From NCBI RefSeq assembly GCF_963666675.1, contig NZ_OY762929.1, positions 4,342,001-4,406,000 of the forward strand: a DNA stretch of 64,000 bases, in the 5' to 3' direction. The DNA comes from an uncultured Desulfobacter sp. GTDB lineage: Bacteria; Desulfobacterota; Desulfobacteria; Desulfobacterales; Desulfobacteraceae. The notes under the pieces were generated by a model. That model saw nothing but the letters and a program-made list of their open reading frames with translations. It made no database searches and had not been told where the DNA came from. Positions within the stretch are counted from its first letter, which is position 1, and each line of letters begins with the position of its first letter. Positions 8,535-18,200 of this stretch are shown piece after piece. A program made the position numbers and the translations under genes.

Positions 8535-9230
8535 CGTTGGACAGACCACCGAAAAAACAATATTATCCCGCCGGTATGATTGCACCAGGACGTCATCGAC
8601 TTGGTCATGATTTTCATACAGGGTGTCATTGATCCACTCAATTTTCTTTGCAGAGTTTTTCAAACCGGTGCGCCGGTATTTGAGCAAGGCTTCTTTGATG
8701 GTCCAGATTTTCAGGATGGTTTCAAGGTCTGCCTTGGCGTATGCGTTTTGCTCCTTTTGGGAGAATCCTGCGTGTAAAAGGGCTGAAATATCCACAGGCG
8801 TTATGGCCTCCAGATCAACACCGACGGCATTGCCTTTTTCGCCCAGGGCGGCCAGGGCATAATCCCCTGAATGTGAAATGGATATAGCGTATTTAAAAAA
8901 AGGAGGCAGAACAGGCGCACCGGATGGGTCGTTATGAATCTCAATGGCATCTGCTGCCAGGCCGGTCTCCTGCATGACAAGATTTTTGACCGCCCAACGT
9001 CCGGCCAGTCTCTCCACCTGTTTTTTCAGGGCAAACAACTGATTTAAGCGGTCCAGTTCAGCCGGGGAAAGCACAGGCTGTGTAAACTGATCCGGACGAA
9101 ATTTACAGCCGGGCCTGGTCTGGTAACCAGGCCCGACGATTTGGGGTAATAACGTTTCAAGCATGGCCGGGATGTGAACAAGGCAAAACTGGATGCCTTG
9201 TTCACAAAACAACTGGATCATACGTTGCAT
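8511..9230 (-). CDS. 4'-phosphopantetheinyl transferase (Sfp/PfaE type)
   Basis: 239 residues. The Sfp-superfamily Mg2+/CoA signatures are present: VGVDLEA near residue 130 and WTIKEALLK near 185. It would convert apo carrier proteins to the holo form by transferring phosphopantetheine from CoA. The ATG abuts the megasynthase stop codon with no gap, so it is translationally coupled and almost certainly serves the four carrier domains of that enzyme, as PfaE does in PUFA clusters. Those carrier domains have Thr where Ser is expected, which makes this enzyme's specificity interesting. Confidence 0.9.
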   Translation of the reverse strand: MQRMIQLFCEQGIQFCLVHIPAMLETLLPQIVGPGYQTRPGCKFRPDQFTQPVLSPAELDRLNQLFALKKQVERLAGRWAVKNLVMQETGLAADAIEIHNDPSGAPVLPPFFKYAISISHSGDYALAALGEKGNAVGVDLEAITPVDISALLHAGFSQKEQNAYAKADLETILKIWTIKEALLKYRRTGLKNSAKKIEWINDTLYENHDQVDDVLVQSYRRDNIVFSVVCPTLKTAGMG

Positions 9231-12200
9231 TTATCCCGCTATAAGTTTTTTTCCTGCCGGCTTGATCATGGACATATCAGGAAGTTCGTCTTCAGCCAGG
9301 CGATCCACCCGGACCATTTCAAAATCCTGGACATCAATGATCACACGGCCGGAAGGGTCAACCAACTGCATATGATAAGTTTTGGTGTCATCGCCCTGGG
9401 CCAGACGCCGGGTCACGCAGAGATATGGCGTATTGGGCAGAACCGTTCCCGCAAAGGATGCTTTGCGGATGGTATAGGGCAGCATCACATCGGTACTGGT
9501 GAAAAATTCCAGTATGCCGCCGGTCTGGAAAATGGCATCCATCATCACCACAGGGGTGGCAAACTCAGGATAAGCCTGACCTTTGAAAAATTCCCGGCCG
9601 GGCCGCCATTGAACCACCGTGACCAGGCTGTCCTCATCCAGGAGGGCCAACTGATCCACAGTGCGGAACAAGCCGTCCATGAACAGACGATCCGGGTGGT
9701 AAATCTGATCCTGCCACTGGTCATCGACCTTAAATCCGGACATCTCCGGTGTGGAGATCTCATCAAAGGCAGGCACATCCGTACCGATTTTAACTTTAGC
9801 CTGGTAATGCAGGGTATCCTGGACAGGTGCTTTGCCTCCCGGAGGCGTGAACACGGAATGAATCTCAGTTGTTATTGATCCGTCCGCATTTTTTTCAGCA
9901 TAGATCTCCAGATTTTTGGGCCGGTTCTTCAGCAGTTTTATGCCATAGGGAATCTTAAAATCGCTGACCTCAAGGACCCGTCCCTGGCCGCCACTGTATT
10001 CCAACGCCGCTTCAGCCATGGTTTCAAGACCGGTTGCACCTAAAAACAAAGGCACACCTTTTCTGGCATGGTCAAAAAGAAACAGATCCCTGTCCGCTTC
10101 CAGAAGGCGTTTGAATTTCAGCTTGTCCCCGCCGTCACCCTTTTCCACGGTATCCAGGAAGGGCGCAACGGTCAGCAGGCCGTCCGGATCAAACGCGGCA
10201 GGATTGTTTGCAGGGGGTGCGCCGATCAGCACTTCATTGCCGGCCGGGTTACACAGTTCTTCCTGGAAAAAGCGGATGCCCTGGGCCACCGGGAGAAAGG
10301 CGATGCCTTTTTCCTTGAGCACCGCTTCAATGGTACCCTGGGCAGCCATGCCGATTTCGGCCCAGGCGGTCCAGTCAAACACCTTGTAGGTCATCTCCGG
10401 TGTTTTAAAGGCACAATTCTGTATCATGGCCCCCATCATGTCGTTTCCGGCGGTGTAGTCGGACTGGGCCTCATTGCCGAATCTGGCCGTGATGGATGAA
10501 AACCCGATGAGATACCGGCAACCTTTATTTTCAACGGCAGCCAGCACATTGGCCAGACCCTGGACCTTGGTGTCAAACACCAGGTTAAAATCATCCATGG
10601 ATTTCTTTTCGATCATGATGCTCCGGTCCACACCGGCGGCATGAATCGCCCCGTCAATACGGTCGTATTGGGCAACCGCCTTTAGAACCGCATCGGGGTC
10701 GGTAACATCCACAGCATGGTAATCCACGGCTTTCACCAGGGCCCGTAACCGGGCCAGGTTTTCCCGGGCCGTTAGAATCCGCCGCAGTCCGGCGGTTCTG
10801 TTTTTCAGTTCCACAGGTTTGGCATCGGGATGTTTGGACTTAAGCGCCGCCATGATTTGGGTGTCATCCATGGCATCGGCCCCGGGAATCTCCAATTCAT
10901 CCTCCACCCGGCTGCGGCCTAAAATAACCAGGTGCATGTCCGGACGGGTAACCGATTTAAGCAGTTCATAGGTGATGCCGGCAGCACCGCCTGTGACCAG
11001 GAGCGTGTCGGCATCTTTGATGATAGAGGCATCCTGATCATGGGATGCGCCAGAACCGCCGGTCTTTGCCCGGATGCCGAATCTTACACCCTGTTCAAGA
11101 CCCACCTCCCGGCGGGTACAGGTGCTGAACACTTCATTCATAAATGCCTCAGCGGCCCGGCTCATATCCCCGAGTTCATTTTTATCCATGAACTCAACCA
11201 CTTTCACCCCTGTTTGCGGGTACTCTTTGGATACGGTTTTCAGCAAACCTGAAATACCGCTGAATACAGGGAATATCTGATCCGGTGCAGGCTCCTTGAA
11301 ACGGGCCAGGGCAGACTGGACAGATATGGCCGCCAGACGGCCGTGGGTTTCATCCAGACTGCTGCCAAATGCCTTGCACAGCAGGAATAAAAATTTAACC
11401 GCTGCGCTTTCAGCCGCCGGGTTTTCACCGGAAGCCATGGCAAAATCCAGGGGATGGAGGAAAAAGAGTCCTGAAATCCCCTCATGGTCCGCCTTGATCC
11501 GGGAGATAAGATCTTCGGCACCGTCAACGGTGTTTAGATCAACCGTATAATCATCTTCTCCACTGGTGCCGACACTGATGACTTGGCCGTTGCCTTTCTT
11601 GATCAACGCCGCCACAGCCCGGCCAAAGCCCTGGCTGTCCATGGTGATCAAATAGGTTTGACCGTCCAAACCGGATTCGTCCGGTGCGGGGGTTGGCAGT
11701 TTCCGCAATCCAAAGGTATAGCTTTGAATGCCGGTCTCCTCAGGAGCATCCGGAGCCTGGACCGATGCAGTTTTGCTCCCCTGCACGCCGGCGGTTGCCG
11801 GTGCCGGTGGGGTATCGGCATTGTCGTTGCGCCCTGCGCCAATTTGCCTCTGAATGTATTCACTGATTTTACTGATGGTGTTCAATTCGGACAGATTGAT
11901 ATCCTCGGGAACCGACAGGCCGTATGACTTGGTGATTTTACCAAAGGTTTCCACCTGCTTGACTGTATCAATTCCCAGATCCGCTTCCAGATCAAGATCC
12001 GGTTCCAGCATATCCTGGGTGTAACCGGTTTGCTCGGCAATCATGCCGGTGATCTCCCCGGTGATATCCTGACCGCTGTCAGCACCGGACTCATCTGCCG
12101 GAGCAGCGGGTTCAGATTCAGTCTGTTGCCCAGGGCCTTCGGCCTGGATACGGCTGCCGATGTACTCGGCAATTTTACGGATGGTATTCAGTTCCGAAAG

Positions 12201-15200
12201 GCTGATATCTTCGGGGACGCTCAGACCAAAGGACTTGGTGATTTTACCAAAGGTCTCAACCTGCTTGACCGTGTCAATGCCCAGATCCGCTTCCAAGTCA
12301 AGATCCGGCTCCAGCATGTCCGGGGTATAACCGGTCTGCTCGGCAATCAGGGCCGTGATATCATTAATGATGTCCGGGCCGCTGCCGGAAGCGGCTTGGG
12401 GTGCCGGGGCAGAAGTCTGGGCTTCGGGATAGGCCGGGGCATCCGTACTCTCAATATGGCTGCTGATATACTCGGCAATTTTACGGATGGTATTCAGCTC
12501 TGACAGACTGATATCTTCGGGGACACTCAAACCAAAGGACTTGGTGATTTTACCGAAGGTCTCCACCTGTTTAACCGTGTCAATGCCCAGATCCGCCTCC
12601 AGATCAAGATCCGGTTCCAGCAGGTCCAGGGTGTAACCGGTCTGCTCGGCAATCAGGGCAGTGATCTCCTTCATGACATCCGGGCGGCCGCCGGAAGCAG
12701 GTGCCGGTGCAGCGGTAGCGGCTTCAGGCTGGGCCGGGGCGGCATCCGTGGTCTGAACACGGCTGCCGATGTACTCGGCAATTTTGCTAATGGTGTTCAG
12801 CTCCGAAAGGCTGATATCTTCGGGAACGCTCAGCCCAAAGGACTTGGTGATTTTGCCGAAGGTCTCCACCTGCTTGACCGTATCAATACCCAGATCCGCT
12901 TCCAGATCCAGATCCGGCTCCAGCATGTCATGGGTATATCCGGTCTGGTTTGCGATCAGGTCGGTGATTTGGCCTAAAACATCCGGGGTCTCTGCACTGT
13001 CCGCAGATTTTTCCGGCTGTTTGGGTTCTTCGGCGACCGTTGCTGTCCGGCTTGCAGGGGCAGCATCGTGCCCGGCGGCGGGAATTTCTGTTGAGGCCAC
13101 CTTCTCCGGGGCCGCAGCATCAGCCTGGGTCTCTTGGGGAAGCACGCACAAGGTTTTATTTACGATGCCCAGCATGGGAGACGGGCTGCCGGTAATCCGG
13201 GCCAGCCACTCATGGTAGACCGGGTTGTTCTCCACGTCGGATTCCTGGATCCGGTCCACCATCAAAAAGGCGAAATGGGACCCGAACCCGGCGCTGAAAT
13301 GCAGTCCGTAGCGGTAATCACCATGTCCTGATTGTGTAAAATTCAGATCGGAAAATTCGGCAGGCACATTATCCAGATTAGCCACAGGCGGAAAGGTCTT
13401 TTTCTGCAACCCTTTGACCAGGATCGCATCTTCAATGCCCGCACCCAGGGTATGGCCGGTATATCCCTTGGTGTTGGTAATGGCGATCTGTTTATAATCG
13501 TTGGGGAACGCGCTCTTCAACGCCTCAACTTCAGCCGAGGCACTGCCGCCCCGGGCCGGCGTAAAGGTCTCATGGGACATGAACACCAGTTGCTTGGCCA
13601 TGTCTGTGCGGGATATGGCATTCTGCCGTTCCACCCGGCCCACGAATTTATTGAGCTCACCGGCAAGGTGATGCACATCAATACGGGAGGGATGGAATGC
13701 ACTGTTACCGATATAAGATCCTAAAATCTTGGCCTGGCCGTTCAAGCCCCTGCGCTGCAATGTATCTTGCCGTTCCACAACAACACCCACGGCACCGGAA
13801 CCTAAAATGGTGCCGTTTCGATCCTCATCAAAGGGTTTGGCCGCATCTGAAACCACTTCCTTGCTGGTGGCGGCACCCATGGCCAGAAAGCCCGAACCGA
13901 CCCACGCCATCTGGGACTCGCTTGTGGCTGCTTCCCCGCCGATGACAATAACTCTTTCGCACCGGTCGTTTCTAATCCAGTCCTGTGCCACGCCAATGGC
14001 CTGGGTGGTGGAGGCACACGCCCCGCTCAGATGGATATTAGGCCCTTTTGCCCGGATGAGCTGGGCAAAATGCGCACCGCCCAAAGAGACGATGTCAAAA
14101 AGGATATTACGTTCAAACTTGTACTGGCCGTATACTTTGCGCCGCTCACGGATTTTAAAGAACCACTCCGTGATCACATCCTTCATATCCCTGTCCGAAA
14201 GATGTTCCATCAGATGATAGTAGATGTTTTCCAACTCATCATAGGGTTTGACGTAAAATTTATTGTAGTAATAGGCATTCAGATGATGCAGCAGGGTTTC
14301 AAAGCCCGGGAAAATACCGGTCATGATGACACCGGTTGTATCCTGCATCTCTTTGGGCAGTACCAGTGCGTCCGGGATACTGCTGCCTGTGGAGGTTTTT
14401 TTATAGCTTTGGACCAAGGGAATGTGGGCGTCTTTCAAGGCTTCAAGACCTGCGGCCATGGCCAGTTCATCCACAAGGTCAAACTTGCGGCTGATACCGT
14501 ATTCGGTTCCCAGATCAAAATAGCCGAGTTTTCCGGCCAGCTGGATCACATCCTGGGTGCGCACAATATCCACAAACCGGGCATTGCCGTTGGGCTGCTT
14601 GTAGACCCGGGTGATGTTCATGTCCACAATTTTATGTTTCTCGTCCTCGGTCAGCGGCTCGATGAAATTATTTCCGGCCAGAATCCGGTCGAAATTTTTA
14701 CCATTAAATACCTGGTGTCCTTTACCCGGGAGCCCCACGGAAACACCGGCAATACAGACATCCCCTGTGTACAGGCCTAAATGTTCAATGGCAGCCAGGG
14801 CATTTTTCTGTTGAAACGCCTGATATTCGCGTTGCAGTGCTTGCTCAACCAGCGTCTTATTCTGTTCGAGGAAGGCGTTAAACGATACGTCTTTGTTCAT
14901 CATCTCTTTCAGGGGTTCTGTTTTTTGCAGCCCCACTTCTTTTACATCTTTATTATTCAAATTTTTAGGCTCAAAGTTCATCCGTTCCACCGGAGCGGAT
15001 GAGCCGGCCTTGGGTGTGATAAAACGCTCTGCAGCCTGGTTGAAACAGTCAAGCTCACCTTTTTTGGCATCTGCCGTGGGCATGGATTCCGGATTTTCAA
15101 TGGAGATATTTTTCAACAGGTTGCACAACAGTCTGCCCGGTCCGATCTCAATGAACCGTTTGCATCCCTGGGCATGGACGCCTTTGACCGATTCCACAAA

Positions 15201-18200
15201 TTCCACGGGGGAGACGATCTGGCGGGCCAGGTGGGTGCGAATCATCTGTGCATCGGCCGGATAGGGTCTGGCCGTCAAATTTGAGATGATTTTATGGGCA
15301 TTTTTAAGGTCAAACTGCACCGACTCAAGGGTCTTGGCCATATTGGCGGCGGCGGGTTCCAGCAGCGGGGTATGAAAGGCTGCGGACAGGGCCAGTTTTT
15401 TGTGGAAAATCTCTTTGGTTTTCAGATAATCGCAAAACTGATCGATGCCCTGTGTTGTCCCGGCAATGGCCGTCTGTTTTTCACTGTTCTTGTTGACCAG
15501 CCAGACATCAGCGACACCCGAGGCGTCAATCATCTCCTGGGCCGCTTTTTCCCCGTCAAACACCACCATAATGCCGCCGGGGCGTTCGCCGGCAGCCCGG
15601 GCCATGAAATCGGATCTGGAGATCACAAGGTTCATACCCGTGTTAAAATCAACCAGGCCTGCACAGTACAGGGCGGAGTACTCTCCGACACTGTGCCCGA
15701 TATAAAAATCGGGTTCAAAGCCTTTCAGCTTCAACGCATTATAAATCGCCGCCGTGGAGAGGAAAATGGCGGGCTGGGTGTTTTCCGTCTGGTTCAACGG
15801 GGAGCCGCCGGCATTCATGAGGTCCAGTAAAGATGCGCCCCGGCGCTCCCGGAAAATGGCATCCCCCTGGTCCATCAGCGCCTTGATTTCAGGCACACTG
15901 TCATACAGGGCTTTGAGCATACCTGCAGACTGGGCGCCCTGGCCCGAAAGCAGGGCTGTGACGGCATCAATGCGAACCTTTTCCGGCCAGGTTCCGGCTG
16001 TAACGGCCGGTTGAGCCACAGAAGCAGTTGCTTCCTGGTCGCGCAGGAACCGGGGCAGCCTGCCGATGATCACATGGGCATGATTGCCGCCGATACCGTT
16101 TACATCGGCACCCAACAACGCGCCGTCGGCCAGGGGTGTCATCTCTTTGACCGGATGCAGCAGGCTCTCTTTTTCAATGAGTGTGGAGTCCGCTTTATAT
16201 CCGTGGGTGGGCAGCAGCATCCCTTTATCCGACATCATCAGAAGTTTTGACATAACCACCGCCGGGTTGGCGGCTTTAAAGTACCCGAATTCGGTTTTGA
16301 CATTGCCGTATGCCAGGGGATGGTTCAGGCTTTTTTCAATGGCCTGTTTTTCAATCAGATCCAGGAACGGATGGGACACGCCGAACACATCCAGGTAGGC
16401 CAGGTCGGTTTTTCTGGTTTTAAATGCCCCGGTGTCACTTGCAATGACCTTTTCATATTTATTTTCAGACGGAGACAATAAATGCTCGGGTGCACTTGCC
16501 GCCATGTTCAGGCATTTTAATTCACCCAGGATCGGCATATCGTTCTGTTTTGCATACTTATATGTGGTAACAGCCAGACAGGCGGCGCCTTCGCCCATGA
16601 CATATCCGTTGGCCGTCGTGTCAAACAGGGTGGGTTCGGTTTCTGCAAGGATACCCAAACGTTTGAACGCCAGCAGCACCCCCGGATAGAGGTTGGTGTC
16701 CACCCCGCCGGTGAGCACGGCATCCAGGTTGCCAGCACGCAGATTGTTAACGGCCAGATATAAGGCCATGGTGGCGGATGCACATGACGCATCTACCACA
16801 AAATTGGCGCCTTGGATATTATAATGCTTGGAGATACGTGCAGATACAATGTTTGACAGCATACCCGGAATACTGTCTCCGGTCATGGCCGGGTACTTTT
16901 TCCCTATAAGATCGCCCACATTGCCTGCAATGGCGGAAAGGGTATTTTCATCTACCTCGGAAATGGACCGGATCATGCGCTGGATCAACGGAATCCGGGT
17001 GCGGATAACGGATTCAACATTCCGTGTCCCGGAAATTGTGCCCAGAATGACACCGATTTTATTGCCGGGCGTCAGTTGATCCTTCATACCGGACTGTTCA
17101 AGGGCCTGGCCAGCTGCATCCAGGGCGAACAGCTGGGCCCGGTCCATGTAGGTCATGGCGGACGGCGGAATCCTAAAAACTTTGGGATCCAGCATGAAAT
17201 CGTCAACAATGCCGTTCTGCATCATGGGCAGACGAAACCCTGAATTTTCGTCCTCTTCGGCATAGCAGTCATTGGCCAGACGGTCAGAGGGCATGGGATG
17301 GTAAGCCTTTTTCCCTTCGACCATGGCATCCCAGAAGGCCTCTTTGTTTCTAGCCTTTGGCAGAACAACCCCCATGCCGGCAAAAACGATTCTGTCGTCA
17401 TTGGGATCATGGTCAAGATCTGCAAAAATCTTCCGGGAAAGCGTTGCATCCTCCGGGTTGAACTCGCTGACCACGGTATGGTAGTTGATCCCTCCGAACC
17501 CGTAGGAACTTACTGCGGCCATACGCGGACCGTCGGCCGGTGCATCCCAGGGCTTGGCGTCGGCCAGAACATACAAGGACGCGTCGGCCATGTCTATCTT
17601 CGGGGATATTTTTTCAAATGCGCCGTTGGGGGGCAATGTCTGATGGTTCAACGCCAGCAAGGTTTTGATCATGCCGGCCATACCGGCAGCCCCAAGCAAA
17701 TGGCCGATCTGGGATTTTATGGACGACACCCCAATGGACGCGCCCTGGTCATAGACCTGGCGCAGGGTATCCATTTCCACGGCATCGCCCACCTTTGTTC
17801 CGGTACCGTGGGCTTCAATGAACTGAATCATGCCGGGAGAGAATTTCGTCTTGATCTTTTCATGGCTGCGCAGGAATGCCCGTTTCTGCCCTTCGATATC
17901 GGGCGCGGCAATACCTTTGCCCTTGCCATCGGAAGATGAGGCAATGCCCTTGATCACGCCCAGAATGGGATCTTTCTCGCGTATGGCGTCTTTAAGCCGT
18001 TTGAGGACCAGGACACCCGCCCCTTCGCCCAGAACAAATCCGTCGGCCCGTTCGTCAAAGGGAAAGGATCCGTTGGCGGACAGGGTACCCATTTTGCAGA
18101 ATCCCACAAATGATTCCGGTGTCAGGTTGGTGTTGACACCACCTGCAATCACCATGTCATGGGCCCCGCTCAACAATTCATTAATGGCACACTCAATGGC

